DNA of 64,000 bases from Sphingobacteriales bacterium (GCA_016700115.1 CP064999.1:5699501-5763500), one strand, 5' to 3'; numbered from the stretch's first letter, positions 34,815 through 44,601 are shown. Notes: generated from the letters alone by a model not told the origin. Numbers and translations: made by a program.

Positions 34815-36437
34815 ATGATAAAAGCAAGCAAAATTCTTCATAAAGAAGAACCAAGAATTAAAATAGATTGTCCTTACAATCTAGAATTTATTGCCCTACT
34901 TCGCCAAATAGAAGGAGCAAAATATAGCCAAACCCACAGGGCATGGCACATTCCATATTCCAAAGAAGCATATGAAAAGCTACAATCGCTCTTTCCAAAA
35001 ATACTAATAGAGAAATCTGAAAAGGCAGAAAAAACGAAAGTCGCTTCTGCAATCTGCCAAAAAGAAAAAGTGAGTTCACCCTATATTTCCTCCGTTTTGG
35101 TGGAAGTAGCCGGACGAAAAATTATAATAAAACTCCCTAAAAATGAGTTAGACACAAAATTTATTTTGGCTTTGCGTTTTTCAAAATGGGACAAAGTGCA
35201 AAAAGTTTGGATAATTCCGAATTATTCGAACAACTTAGAACTCATTAAAGAGTATTTTAAAGACAGAATTTCAAAAATTATAGTACACAAAGAAATAGAA
35301 ATTAAAACAAATAAGGAAACGGTTCATTTAGTAGAAGCTAAAGATGTTTTATGTATCAAAACATCAACCGGTAGGCTCAAACTCATCTTTGGTTTTAATA
35401 AAGTGCTCACTATTGCCATCAAAAAAATGCCTTTTTGGAGTTGGGATAGCAAAAATAAGTGGTGGACGATACCATTTACAGATAACTTGTTGGTTCAAAT
35501 ACAAGAAGTTGCAAAAAGCGAAGGCTTGAATTTTAGTTTTGAAGAAGAAAAAGCAGACTCAAACAAGGTTGCCCGAAAAACACAATTCGACATACCCAAC
35601 TATCGCCCTTGTCCTGAAAAAATGATACTAAAACTTAAAGAGTTGCGATATAGCGAAAAAACCATTAAGACCTACAAAAGCCTCTTTGAGGAATTGATCA
35701 ACCATTATCCAACGTTTGAAATAGACAAAATTGACGAGCAAAAAATCATTGCATTTTGTCAATATTTGGTCATTGACCGTAAAGTATCCGCTTCCTATCA
35801 AAATCAGGCAATTAATGCCATTAAATTTTATTACGAAAGGGTGCTTGGAGGGCAACGCAAGTTTTATTTTTTGCAAAGACCCGACAAAGAAAAGGCTTTA
35901 CCCACAGTGTTAAATACAGAAGAAATTAAATGCATTTTAAAGACAGCAGAGAACCTCAAACACAAAGCAATCCTGACGACAATATATTCGGCAGGACTGC
36001 GAATTAGCGAACTCATCAACTTAAAAATTAAAGATATTGACTCTGAAAGAAAACAAATCAGAATAGAGCAAGGTAAAGGGAAAAAAGACCGCTATACATT
36101 GCTCTCTATCAAAACCCTTGACTTATTGAGATCTTATTTTAAAGAATACAAACCCAAAGAGTGGTTATTTGAAGGGCAAGAAGGTGGGCCGTATTCGACA
36201 AGAAGCATACAGACATTTTTTCAAGAAGTTTGTAAAAAAGCAGGGATAAAAAAGAAAGTAAGCGTTCATACTTTGCGCCATAGTTTTGCAACTCATCTAT
36301 TGGAAAACGGGACAGATTTGCGCTACATACAGGTATTGTTGGGACACGAAAGCTCTAAAACCACAGAAGTATATACTCACGTAACCACCAAAGGTTTCGA
36401 CCAAATAAAAAGTCCGTTAGATAGTTTGGATATATAA
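34815..36437 (+). CDS. Tyrosine recombinase/integrase with three N-terminal W-x-IP repeats
   Basis: A 540-residue recombinase. Three repeats of about 55 residues, each with a WxIP end (RAWHIPYSKEAYEKLQSLF, KVWIIPNYSNNLELIKEYF and KWWTIPFTDNLLVQIQEVA), fill residues 1-240 and look like the HARP-type DNA-binding fold; that is inference. A SAM-like core-binding domain follows (LKELRYSEKTIKTYKSLFEELINHY). The catalytic domain has R396 (GLRISEL), H485 and R488 (HTLRHSF), H511 (GHES) and Y520 (EVYTHV). The C-terminus THVTTKGFDQIKSPLDSL resembles IntI ends, but the extra segment between the GKGKKDR strand and HTLRH seen in classical IntI is absent. It faces a cassette array, so it is the likely cassette recombinase. 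An in-frame TTG at 34704 is an alternative start; I prefer ATG 34815. Confidence 0.85.
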   Translation: MIKASKILHKEEPRIKIDCPYNLEFIALLRQIEGAKYSQTHRAWHIPYSKEAYEKLQSLFPKILIEKSEKAEKTKVASAICQKEKVSSPYISSVLVEVAGRKIIIKLPKNELDTKFILALRFSKWDKVQKVWIIPNYSNNLELIKEYFKDRISKIIVHKEIEIKTNKETVHLVEAKDVLCIKTSTGRLKLIFGFNKVLTIAIKKMPFWSWDSKNKWWTIPFTDNLLVQIQEVAKSEGLNFSFEEEKADSNKVARKTQFDIPNYRPCPEKMILKLKELRYSEKTIKTYKSLFEELINHYPTFEIDKIDEQKIIAFCQYLVIDRKVSASYQNQAINAIKFYYERVLGGQRKFYFLQRPDKEKALPTVLNTEEIKCILKTAENLKHKAILTTIYSAGLRISELINLKIKDIDSERKQIRIEQGKGKKDRYTLLSIKTLDLLRSYFKEYKPKEWLFEGQEGGPYSTRSIQTFFQEVCKKAGIKKKVSVHTLRHSFATHLLENGTDLRYIQVLLGHESSKTTEVYTHVTTKGFDQIKSPLDSLDI

Positions 36438-36567
36438 TGTTCAATGTTTAACTTTGTCTGTGTTTTAGAATGTCCTGTTTATCAGAATATTAAAACCAAA
36501 GTTTGCTCTTTCTAAAATGACAATTTATCGTTTTGGGGAGTTAACAAACTCTACGGATAAGGCGGAA

Positions 36568-36632
36568 ATAAACGCAAGTTTTGAACATACAAACACTACA
36601 GTTGCGTTTATACAGATGTTAGGTGCAAGCGT
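36568..36632 (+). other. Candidate attI-like site: inverted repeat plus GTTAGGTGC
   Basis: ATAAACGCAA (36568-36577) and TTGCGTTTAT (36602-36611) form a perfect 10-bp inverted repeat, and six bases later comes GTTAGGTGC-AA-GCGT (36618-36632), the start of cassette 1. Unlike the sites between cassettes, no nnnn-CA-GCnnnTAAC arm lies on the left, so this is the integrase-proximal site, as expected for attI. Confidence 0.5.
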
Positions 36633-39597
36633 AGGACGACACACAACCGACAAGAAAACGACCGATAACAAACAGAAAAAAGAATGACTTTAAGTTGGAA
36701 CGAAATAAAAGACCGAGCATTAAAATTCTCAAAAGAATGGGCTGACACTTCAAACGAAGAAGCAGATGCAAAACCATTTTTAGTTGAGTTTTTTAACGTG
36801 TTCGGCATTACGAGCAAACGAGTTTCGACTTTTGAGCATAGAGTAAAAAAATTGGACGACAAAGACGGTTACATTGACTTGCTTTGGAAAGGAACAATCT
36901 TAATTGAAATGAAAAGTCGGGGCAAAAACCTTGACAAAGCCTATTCACAAGCCATTGAATACACTCACGGACTAAAAGAACACGAACTTCCCAAATACAT
37001 TCTCATTTCGGATTTTGAAAATTTTCGACTTTACGACCTTGATGAAAATAAAACGGTTGACTTTAAACTCAACGACCTTGTAAACAACGTTCAGCATTTT
37101 GGTTACTTATTGGGCTACCAAAAGAAAGTTTACAAAGAACAAGACCCGGCAAACATTAAAGCAGCCGAGTTGATGGGGAAACTTCACGACAGATTGGAAG
37201 AAATCGGCTACACCGGACACCCGTTAGAAGTTTACTTGGTTCGTATTCTGTTTTGCTTATTTGCTGAAGACACGACCATTTTCAACAAACAACAATTTCA
37301 AGAATACATTGAACAACGCACCAACATTGACGGAAGCGACCTTGCAGCCAAATTGCAAGAACTGTTTCAAGTGTTGAACACACCCAAAGAAAACCGATTT
37401 AAAAACCTTGACGAACAACTTGCAGACTTTCCGTATGTAAACGGAAAACTGTTTGAAGAAATCTTGCCTACGGCAAGTTTCGACAGCAAAATGCGACAAG
37501 CACTTTTAGACTGTTCGTATATTGATTGGAGCAAAATTTCGCCTGCCATTTTCGGCTCTATGTTTCAAAGCGTAATGAACCCGAAAGAACGCAGAAATTT
37601 AGGAGCACATTACACCAGCGAAACCAACATTTTAAAACTCATTAAACCGCTTTTTCTTGACGAACTTTGGAAAGAGTTTGAAAGCATAAAAGACAACAAA
37701 AACAAACTTCCCGAATTTCATAAAAAACTAAGCACAATCAAATTTCTTGACCCTGCTTGCGGTTGCGGAAACTTCCTTGTAATTACATACAGAGAATTAC
37801 GTTTGTTAGAATTTGAAGTGTTGAAAGCACTCAACAAATCGGGACAAACATTTTTGGACGTTAGCCAAATTCTTTGGATAAACGTTGACCAATTTAGCGG
37901 AATTGAATACGAAGAATTTCCTGCCCGAATTGCCGAAGTTGCAATGTGGCTGATTGACCACCAAATGAATATGTTGGTGAGTAGCGAGTTTGGACAATAC
38001 TTTATTCGTTTACCATTAAAAAAATCCGCAAACATTGTTCACGCTGATGCATTAGAAACCGATTGGGAAAATGTAGTTTCTAAAAACGAACTTTCTTTTA
38101 TCATTGGAAATCCACCTTTCATTGGTTCTAAAATAATGAAGCAAAATCAGCGTGACCAAATTGTAAAAGAATTTGACAATGCAGACGGAAGCGGAGTTTT
38201 AGACTATGTAACAGGTTGGTATATAAAAGCAGCCAAATACATTCAAGACACAAAAATTAAGGCGGCATTCGTTTCTACAAATTCAATAGTTCAAGGCGAG
38301 CAAACGAGTATTCTTTGGGGACAAATGCTCAATAAATACAATATCAAAATTCATTTTGCTCACCGAACTTTTAAATGGAGCAACGAAGCCAAAGGAAATG
38401 CAGCCGTTTATTGTGTGATAGTTGGCTTCGCCAACTACGACACTGCAAACAAGAGTATTTTTGAATATGAAGACATTAAAGGAGAAGCCCACGAACTGAA
38501 AGCAAAAAATATCAATCCGTATTTGGTTGATGCAAAAGATATTTTCATTGGCAAACGCAGAAAGCCAATTTGCAATGTGCCTGAAATATCTTTTGGTAGT
38601 ATGCCAAATGATGGCGGTAACTTCTTATTTACAGACGAAGAAAAAAATGAATTTGTAGCGAAAGAACCAAATTCAGAAAAGTTTTTTAGACCACTTATTT
38701 CTGCACACGAGTTTCTTAATGGTCATAAGCGTTGGTGTTTGTGGCTTAAAAATGCCAATCCGACTGACTTAAAAGTAGCAAAACTTGTAACTGAACGAGT
38801 TGAAAACGTTAGAAAACTAAGAGCCGAAAGCACAAGACAAGCCACTCAAAAACTTGCAGCTTTCCCAACATTATTTGGAGAAGATAGACAACCTGAAAGT
38901 GATTATGTATTAATTCCTCTTCATTCTTCTGAAAATAGAAAATATATTCCGATTGGTTTTTTTGACAAAAATTCTATTGCAAATAATAGTTGCTCATTTA
39001 TCCCAAATGCAAAACTGTATCATTTTGGAATTTTAATGTCAAGTATTCATATGGCTTGGGTAAAAAATATGTGTGGTCGTATTAAAAGTGATTATCGTTA
39101 CTCAAATGAATTGGTATATAACAACTACCCTTTCCCAGACAACCCAAACGAGAAACAAGTAAAAGCCATTGAAACCGCAGCACAAAAAATATTAGATGCA
39201 AGACTGCAATTTCCTAACAGTTCTCTTGCCGACCTTTACGACCCGTTGACAATGCCACCTGCATTAGTAAAAGCACACAACGAATTGGACAAAGCAGTTG
39301 ATTTGGCTTACAGACCACAAGCATTTACAAGTGAAGCAAACAGAATGGTATTTTTATTTGAACTTTACGAAAAATATACAGCAGACTTATTTACAAAAGA
39401 GAAACAAAAAAAGACTAAAAAAACAACAGCGTGACAAGGACAAAAATATACGAAAGACAAAAACGCCAGCACCTAACAGCGGTTTGGCGTAATGGCGGGT
39501 TCAGTGCTTCGTATGACAGTTTTGTGGTAGGTTCAAGTGCAGTTCTTCGATTGAACTTTTGTGCTAAAAATCCGCCACTACGCCAAGCCGCAAAACG
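36618..39597 (+). mobile_element. Cassette 1: MmeI-like restriction-modification enzyme
   Basis: It begins GTTAGGTGC-AA-GCGT and ends ACGC-CA-GCACCTAAC (39463-39477) plus the 5' hairpin side of site B. The 9-bp and 4-bp blocks are perfect complements. It is about 3.0 kb with a single gene. Confidence 0.6.
36684..39434 (+). CDS. MmeI-like (type IIL) single-chain restriction-modification enzyme
   Basis: A 916-residue protein with an N-terminal nuclease part GYIDLLWKGTILIEMKSRGK (D ... E-x-K, residues about 57-76), a helical spacer, an adenine methyltransferase with FLDPACGCGNFLVITYREL (motif I, near residue 355) and NPPFIG (motif IV, the N6-adenine type) near residue 475, then a target-recognition and C-terminal region. 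Order and size match the MmeI family, where one chain both cuts and modifies DNA, so it may act as a self-contained defence or addiction gene. It is the only gene of cassette 1, starting 66 bp from the cassette's first base. No promoter of the local type is visible, so it may rely on transcription from the recombinase side. Confidence 0.8.
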   Translation: MTLSWNEIKDRALKFSKEWADTSNEEADAKPFLVEFFNVFGITSKRVSTFEHRVKKLDDKDGYIDLLWKGTILIEMKSRGKNLDKAYSQAIEYTHGLKEHELPKYILISDFENFRLYDLDENKTVDFKLNDLVNNVQHFGYLLGYQKKVYKEQDPANIKAAELMGKLHDRLEEIGYTGHPLEVYLVRILFCLFAEDTTIFNKQQFQEYIEQRTNIDGSDLAAKLQELFQVLNTPKENRFKNLDEQLADFPYVNGKLFEEILPTASFDSKMRQALLDCSYIDWSKISPAIFGSMFQSVMNPKERRNLGAHYTSETNILKLIKPLFLDELWKEFESIKDNKNKLPEFHKKLSTIKFLDPACGCGNFLVITYRELRLLEFEVLKALNKSGQTFLDVSQILWINVDQFSGIEYEEFPARIAEVAMWLIDHQMNMLVSSEFGQYFIRLPLKKSANIVHADALETDWENVVSKNELSFIIGNPPFIGSKIMKQNQRDQIVKEFDNADGSGVLDYVTGWYIKAAKYIQDTKIKAAFVSTNSIVQGEQTSILWGQMLNKYNIKIHFAHRTFKWSNEAKGNAAVYCVIVGFANYDTANKSIFEYEDIKGEAHELKAKNINPYLVDAKDIFIGKRRKPICNVPEISFGSMPNDGGNFLFTDEEKNEFVAKEPNSEKFFRPLISAHEFLNGHKRWCLWLKNANPTDLKVAKLVTERVENVRKLRAESTRQATQKLAAFPTLFGEDRQPESDYVLIPLHSSENRKYIPIGFFDKNSIANNSCSFIPNAKLYHFGILMSSIHMAWVKNMCGRIKSDYRYSNELVYNNYPFPDNPNEKQVKAIETAAQKILDARLQFPNSSLADLYDPLTMPPALVKAHNELDKAVDLAYRPQAFTSEANRMVFLFELYEKYTADLFTKEKQKKTKKTTA

Positions 39598-39611
39598 TTA
39601 TGTGCAACCCT
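39463..39611 (+). other. attC-like recombination site B (cassette 1/cassette 2)
   Basis: The left arm is ACGCCAGCACCTAAC (39463-39477). The central hairpin is GCGGTTTGGCGTAATGGCGG (39479-39498) paired with CCGCCACTACGCCAAGCCGC (39572-39591), a 20-bp stem with one T-G wobble and one A-C mismatch six bp from the loop. The right arm GTTATGTGCAACCCT (39597-39611) starts cassette 2. The 73-nt loop contains a smaller inverted repeat GTTCAA/TTGAAC. Confidence 0.7.
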
Positions 39612-39695
39612 ATTCAGCGACCGTGCGACCATCAAACGAACACTTTAAACTGACCGACAATACAATTTTCGGCAAAGCCGTTTGGCTATCCCTTC

Positions 39696-39759
39696 GCAAA
39701 ATTAAAAGAGGTGTTTTGCCACCCACAAGCCGACACAAAAACACCACATTTAATTTTGC
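39696..39759. repeat. Hairpin with AGA/ACA internal loop, at the start of cassette 2
   Basis: GCAAAATTAAA-AGA-GGTGTTTT (39696-39717) pairs with AAAACACC-ACA-TTTAATTTTGC (39738-39759). The two stems are perfect and the unpaired triplets are AGA and ACA. The same design appears, inverted, at 51508, 53723 and 57584 with different stem sequences. Confidence 0.65.
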
Positions 39760-39813
39760 CCAACCGCACCACAACCACCCGACAAATTTCTTCTATACCG
39801 ACAATTTTTTCCA

Positions 39814-39821
39814 TACATTTG
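39814..39821 (+). promoter_or_regulatory. -7 element 4 nt before a GTG start (leaderless)
   Basis: TACATTTG followed by CTCC and then the start codon GTG at 39826. A start site 4-7 nt after the -7 element would fall on or next to the GTG, so the transcript is probably leaderless. Confidence 0.5.
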
Positions 39822-39825
39822 CTCC

Positions 39826-40140
39826 GTGAAATTCTTTACACTCATATTCAGTTTCTACCTTTTGGCTTTGGCAGTTATGCCATGCAGCGACAAAGACGAC
39901 TGTAATTATATGACTGTTGAGCAATCTTCCACCACCGACCATTCAGACCATGAAGGCGATACAGAGCATTGCTCACCTTTTTGTATGTGTGCTTGCTGCG
40001 GACAATCTATAACCAACATTTTTTACCCGACTGCATTATACAACCTGACACCTATTGCATCACAGGACTTTCCTGTTTACAACGCCTCTTTTGTTTCAGA
40101 GGTGTATTTGTCCATTTGGCAACCGCCCAAAATCAGTTAA
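39826..40140 (+). CDS. Small exported DUF6660-like protein, metal-cassette associated
   Basis: A 104-residue protein with a signal segment (residues 1-18) starting at GTG. A second protein at 54201 is clearly homologous: both have an acidic/His/Cys middle (HSDHEGDTEHCSPFCMCACCG here) and end in IWQPPKIS. Such proteins occur directly before CzcA-type efflux genes in Bacteroidota; the Cys and His residues suggest metal binding in the periplasm. Two hairpins separate it from the czcA-type gene. It is the first gene of the cassette 2 metal operon. Confidence 0.65.
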   Translation: MKFFTLIFSFYLLALAVMPCSDKDDCNYMTVEQSSTTDHSDHEGDTEHCSPFCMCACCGQSITNIFYPTALYNLTPIASQDFPVYNASFVSEVYLSIWQPPKIS

Positions 40141-40151
40141 TGAATTTATGA

Positions 40152-40206
40152 TGTTCTGCTAACGCAGAACAAACAAAATTACTTACGGTGCTAACGCACC
40201 GCAAGT
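40152..40206 (+). repeat. Two tandem hairpins with TAAC loops
   Basis: TGTTCTGC-TAAC-GCAGAACA (40152-40171) and CGGTGC-TAAC-GCACCG (40186-40201, extended by ACTT/AAGT). They lie between the small DUF6660-like gene and the czcA-type gene; the paralogous place at 54517-54562 also has two hairpins. There is no T-run, so they may stabilise mRNA ends or allow partial read-through. Confidence 0.6.
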
Positions 40207-40239
40207 AGTCGTGTATTCATTCATTAAACTGATTAAATA

Positions 40240-43200
40240 ATGTTAGACAAAATAATTGCGTTCAGCATAAAAAATAAGTTCATCATTGGATTGATGACAC
40301 TTGCACTCATTGTTTGGGGAGTGTGGAGTGCGACAAAACTGCCTATTGACGCAGTTCCCGACATTACCAACAACCAAGTGCAAATCATTACGGTTTGCCC
40401 AACCCTTGCAGGACAAGAGGTTGAACAGTTGGTAACTTACCCGATTGAACAAAGCATTGCCAACCTTCCCGACTTGGAAGAGTTGCGAAGCATTTCACGT
40501 TTCGGACTTTCGGTAATTACCGTTGTGTTTGACGACAAAGTGGACATCTACTTTGCCCGACAACTCATAAACGAAAGATTAAAAGAAGCCGAAACCAAAA
40601 TCCCAAAAGGTGTTGGCACACCCGAATTAGCTCCTGTTAGCACAGGTTTGGGCGAAGTGTATCAATACATCATTCATCCGAAGAAAGGAAGCGAAAGCAA
40701 ATACACCGCTATGGATTTGCGGACAATGCAAGACTGGATTGTTGCCCGACAACTTTACGGAACGGCAGGAATAGCGGAAGTAAACAGCTTTGGCGGACAA
40801 CTTAAACAATACGAAGTTGCTGTAAACCCCGACCGATTAGTGGCAATGGGAATTACCATTCCCGAAATCTTTACCGCATTAGAAAAGAACAATGAAAATA
40901 CAGGCGGTGCATACATTGACAAAAAACCAAACGCCTATTTCATTCGTGGGGTTGGTTTGATTGGCTCGTTTGACGACATCAAAAACATAGTAGTAAAAAC
41001 AAATCCCAACGGCATTCCCATACTTATTAAAGATGTTGCCGAAGTGCATTTTGGTAGTGCTGTGCGTTATGGTGCTATGACTTACAACGGTGAAGTAGAT
41101 GCGGTTGGTGGAGTGGTAATGATGTTGAAAGGTGCGAACAGTGCCGATGTGGTTAGCCGCATCAAAAACAAAATGCAAACCATTCAAAAGTCATTGCCAT
41201 CCGATGTAGTGATTGAACCCTACTTAGACAGAACAGATTTGGTAAACCGTGCTATCAGCACAGTAGAAAAAAACCTTATTGAAGGTGCATTGATTGTAAT
41301 CTTCGTTTTGGTTCTGTTTCTTGGAAATCTTCGGGCAGGGCTGATTGTAGCTTCTGCCATTCCTTTATCCATGTTGTTTGCATTGGGAATGATGAATGTT
41401 TTCGGAGTAAGTGCAAATCTGATGAGTTTGGGTGCAATTGACTTTGGTTTGATTGTGGACGGTGCAGTAATTATTGTAGAAGCTACCTTGCACCATTTGG
41501 GTTTGCGAAAAACAATCGGCAAGCTATCGCAAACCGAAATGGACGAAGAAGTTTTTCAATCTGCTTCTAAAATTCGTAGCAGTGCTGCCTTTGGCGAAAT
41601 CATTATTCTGATTGTTTACATTCCTATTCTTACCCTCATTGGCATTGAAGGCAAAATGTTCCGCCCGATGGCTCAAACCGTTGGTTTCGCCATTTTCGGA
41701 GCATTGATTTTATCGCTTACCTATATTCCGATGATGTGTGCAATGTTTTTATCCAAAACCATTTCGCACAAGCAAACCATTAGTGATAAAATGATGAATT
41801 TTTTCCAACGCATCTATGCACCGTTATTAGAAAAAGCCATTCGTTTCAAAAAAGTAATTGTAGGTGTAACTGTTGTAGTATTTGTTGTTTCTGTTTTTCT
41901 GTTTTCAAAAATGGGCGGAGAGTTTATACCCACTTTACAGGAAGGCGATTTTGCTTTTCACTGCATCCTTCCGCAAGGAACTTCACTCTCACAAAGTTTA
42001 GAAACATCCATGCAAGCATCAAGGCTGATTAAAGAATTTGACGAGGTGAAAATGGTAGTTGGAAAAACGGGTGCAGCCGAAGTTCCAACCGACCCAATGC
42101 CACCCGAAGCAACGGATATGATGATAATTCTGAAACCTCAAAGCGAATGGAAACGAGAGATTTCTTATGATGAATTGGCAGAGGAATTTGAAGAAAAACT
42201 AAATACAATCCCTGGGGTTTTCTTTGAAAAAAACCAACCCATTCAAATGAGGTTTAACGAATTGATGACAGGCATTCGCCAAGATGTTGCAGTAAAAATA
42301 TTTGGTGAAAACATAGACACACTTTTAAACTACGCCAATAAGGTAAATGCAGTTGTGCAAAGTGTGGACGGTGCAACCGAACCAAGCGTTGAAAGGGTTG
42401 CAGGTTTGCCGCAAATCGTTATCAAATACAACCGTTCGCAAATTGCAAACTATGGTTTGAACATTGAGGACATTAACCATATTGTTTCTACTTCATTTGC
42501 GGGTGGCAGTGCAGGAGTTGTGTATGAAAACGAACGCAAATTTGATTTGGTTGTTCGCCTCGACAGCACCCACCGCAACAACATTGATGATGTAAGCCAC
42601 TTGTATATTCCTACAACCAACGGAACACAAATTCCTCTTTCGCAAGTAGCCGAAATAAAAATGGAATTGGGACCCGCACAAATTAGCCGTGAAGATGGCA
42701 AACGCAGAATAGTTGTTGGCTTTAACATCAAAGGCAGGGATGTAGAAAGTGTGGTAGAGGACATTCAAAAACAACTGAATGAAAAAGTAAAATTGCCCGA
42801 AGGATATTACTATACCTACGGAGGCACATTTGAAAACCTGCAAGCAGCATCCAAACGCCTGATGATTGCCTTGCCTGTGGCATTGGCACTCATTTTTATG
42901 TTACTCTATTTTACGTTTAGTTCAGTAAAACAAGCAACGCTTATTTATACCGCAATTCCTATGAGTGCCATAGGAGGCGTATTCGCTTTGCTCATACGTG
43001 ATATGCCTTTCAGCATTTCAGCAGGTATAGGTTTTATTGCCTTGTTTGGTGTAGCCGTATTAAATGGCATTGTGCTGATTGGAACTTTCAACCAATTGGA
43101 AAAAGACGGAATGACCGACATTCTGCAAAGAATTAGAGAAGGAACTAAAATCCGTTTGCGACCCGTGCTGATGACCGCCACTGTTGCATCATTGGGATTT

Positions 43201-44601
43201 TTACCAATGGCATTATCGCACGGTGCAGGGGCAGAAGTTCAAAAACCATTGGCAACCGTTGTAATAGGCGGACTGATTACAGCAACTTTTTTAACCCTGT
43301 TTGTTTTGCCTTTGTTATATGTGATTTTTTCGGGAAAGAGAAAAAGCAAAATCAACATTTCAGCAGTAAGCATTTTAGTTTTTGCATTGCTTTCATTCAA
43401 TGTTGCCAATGCTCAAACGCCAACAACAAAAGCACTTTTTGTTGATGATGCAATAAGCACCGCACTGAAAAACAATTTGAAAATCCAATCACAACAACTC
43501 AATGTGCAATCATCTACCACTTTGAAAAAATCGGTATTTGAATTACCTAAAACAAATTTTAATTTACAATTTGGGCAATACAACAGCATCAATCAGGACA
43601 AGGCATTTCAGGTTTCACAAAGTATTCCCTTCCCTACTTATTACACAGCAAAATCAGGTTTGTATAAAGCCGAATTGCAAAACAGTGAATTGCAACAGCA
43701 AGCCACAGCCAACGAAATAAAAGCACAGGTGCAATACTGGTTTTATCAGTTACAGTATTTGCAAACTGCAAAAAAACAACTGCAATCGTTAGACAGTTTG
43801 TATAAGGATTTTGTAAGTGCTGCCGCTTTGCGTTACAAAACAGGTGAAACAAATCTGTTGGAAAAAACCACAGCCGAAACCAAACGGGGACAGCTTTTGC
43901 TTTTACTCAAACAAAACGAAACCGAGTTTGCAACCGCTTACAATTCGCTGAAAACACTGATGAATACAAGCGAAGATTTTACAATTAGCGTAAATGAAAA
44001 TTTGCAACCGCTTGTGTTAAGCAATTCGTTTGACACCACGCTTGTTGCAAATAATCCTTCTTTGAAAGTGTTGTATCAGCAAGCTATAATTGCAGAACAA
44101 AATAAAAAGTTAGAAACTGCATCTACCTTGCCCGATTTTAATGTGGGTTATTTCAACCAGTCGTTAATTGGAGTGCAAAACATAAATGGAGCAGATGTAA
44201 ATTTTGACGGTAGCAAACGCTTTCAAGGTTTTAATGTAGGTATCAGTGTTCCGCTTACTTTTTTCAGCAACGCATCAAGAATAAAATCGCTGAACTACAA
44301 GCAACAGGCATTGCAAGCAGAAGCCGACAACGGAAAACTCATTTTACAAAACCAACTGAAAAATGCTTTTCAGCAATACAACCAGAATTTGTCGCAATAC
44401 AATTTCTACCAATCAACTGCCTTGCCTAATGCCGAAATAATTATCAGCACCGCAACGCTTGGTTTCAAAAGTGGCGACATTGGCTACATAGAATACTTAC
44501 AGGCATTGCAAACCGCTACCGATGTGCAGTTGAATTATCTGCAAAGTGTTAACCAACTCAATCAGTCAGTCATCAACATTAATTTCTTAATCAACAAATA
44601 A
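40240..44601 (+). CDS. CusA/CzcA-type heavy-metal RND transporter fused to a TolC-like domain
   Basis: A 1453-residue protein. Residues 1-1040 are an RND transporter with twelve membrane segments and the heavy-metal type motifs (DAVPDITNNQVQI near residue 36, SLGAIDFGLIVDGAVIIVEA near residue 400, where D's relay protons). Residues about 1060-1450 form a TolC/OEP-like outer-membrane factor (LFVDDAISTALKNNLKIQSQ and LQALQTATDVQLNYLQ). The fusion makes inner-membrane pump and outer-membrane channel one chain. Such fused proteins are known in Bacteroidota. It uses the proton gradient to expel divalent cations (Co, Zn, Cd, Cu or Ag); the metal is not decided by sequence. The adaptor gene follows 12 bp later. 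Confidence 0.9.
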   Translation: MLDKIIAFSIKNKFIIGLMTLALIVWGVWSATKLPIDAVPDITNNQVQIITVCPTLAGQEVEQLVTYPIEQSIANLPDLEELRSISRFGLSVITVVFDDKVDIYFARQLINERLKEAETKIPKGVGTPELAPVSTGLGEVYQYIIHPKKGSESKYTAMDLRTMQDWIVARQLYGTAGIAEVNSFGGQLKQYEVAVNPDRLVAMGITIPEIFTALEKNNENTGGAYIDKKPNAYFIRGVGLIGSFDDIKNIVVKTNPNGIPILIKDVAEVHFGSAVRYGAMTYNGEVDAVGGVVMMLKGANSADVVSRIKNKMQTIQKSLPSDVVIEPYLDRTDLVNRAISTVEKNLIEGALIVIFVLVLFLGNLRAGLIVASAIPLSMLFALGMMNVFGVSANLMSLGAIDFGLIVDGAVIIVEATLHHLGLRKTIGKLSQTEMDEEVFQSASKIRSSAAFGEIIILIVYIPILTLIGIEGKMFRPMAQTVGFAIFGALILSLTYIPMMCAMFLSKTISHKQTISDKMMNFFQRIYAPLLEKAIRFKKVIVGVTVVVFVVSVFLFSKMGGEFIPTLQEGDFAFHCILPQGTSLSQSLETSMQASRLIKEFDEVKMVVGKTGAAEVPTDPMPPEATDMMIILKPQSEWKREISYDELAEEFEEKLNTIPGVFFEKNQPIQMRFNELMTGIRQDVAVKIFGENIDTLLNYANKVNAVVQSVDGATEPSVERVAGLPQIVIKYNRSQIANYGLNIEDINHIVSTSFAGGSAGVVYENERKFDLVVRLDSTHRNNIDDVSHLYIPTTNGTQIPLSQVAEIKMELGPAQISREDGKRRIVVGFNIKGRDVESVVEDIQKQLNEKVKLPEGYYYTYGGTFENLQAASKRLMIALPVALALIFMLLYFTFSSVKQATLIYTAIPMSAIGGVFALLIRDMPFSISAGIGFIALFGVAVLNGIVLIGTFNQLEKDGMTDILQRIREGTKIRLRPVLMTATVASLGFLPMALSHGAGAEVQKPLATVVIGGLITATFLTLFVLPLLYVIFSGKRKSKINISAVSILVFALLSFNVANAQTPTTKALFVDDAISTALKNNLKIQSQQLNVQSSTTLKKSVFELPKTNFNLQFGQYNSINQDKAFQVSQSIPFPTYYTAKSGLYKAELQNSELQQQATANEIKAQVQYWFYQLQYLQTAKKQLQSLDSLYKDFVSAAALRYKTGETNLLEKTTAETKRGQLLLLLKQNETEFATAYNSLKTLMNTSEDFTISVNENLQPLVLSNSFDTTLVANNPSLKVLYQQAIIAEQNKKLETASTLPDFNVGYFNQSLIGVQNINGADVNFDGSKRFQGFNVGISVPLTFFSNASRIKSLNYKQQALQAEADNGKLILQNQLKNAFQQYNQNLSQYNFYQSTALPNAEIIISTATLGFKSGDIGYIEYLQALQTATDVQLNYLQSVNQLNQSVININFLINK

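Noticed and set aside
34815..36437. Classical class 1-3 IntI integron integrase
   Set aside because: The IntI-specific segment before HTLRHSF is missing, the N-terminus has extra repeats and the gene faces the same way as the cassettes.
39431..39829. ORF of 132 residues between cassette 1 and 2
   Set aside because: It runs through the recombination site and hairpin and has no family resemblance; the frame is open because the DNA is repetitive.
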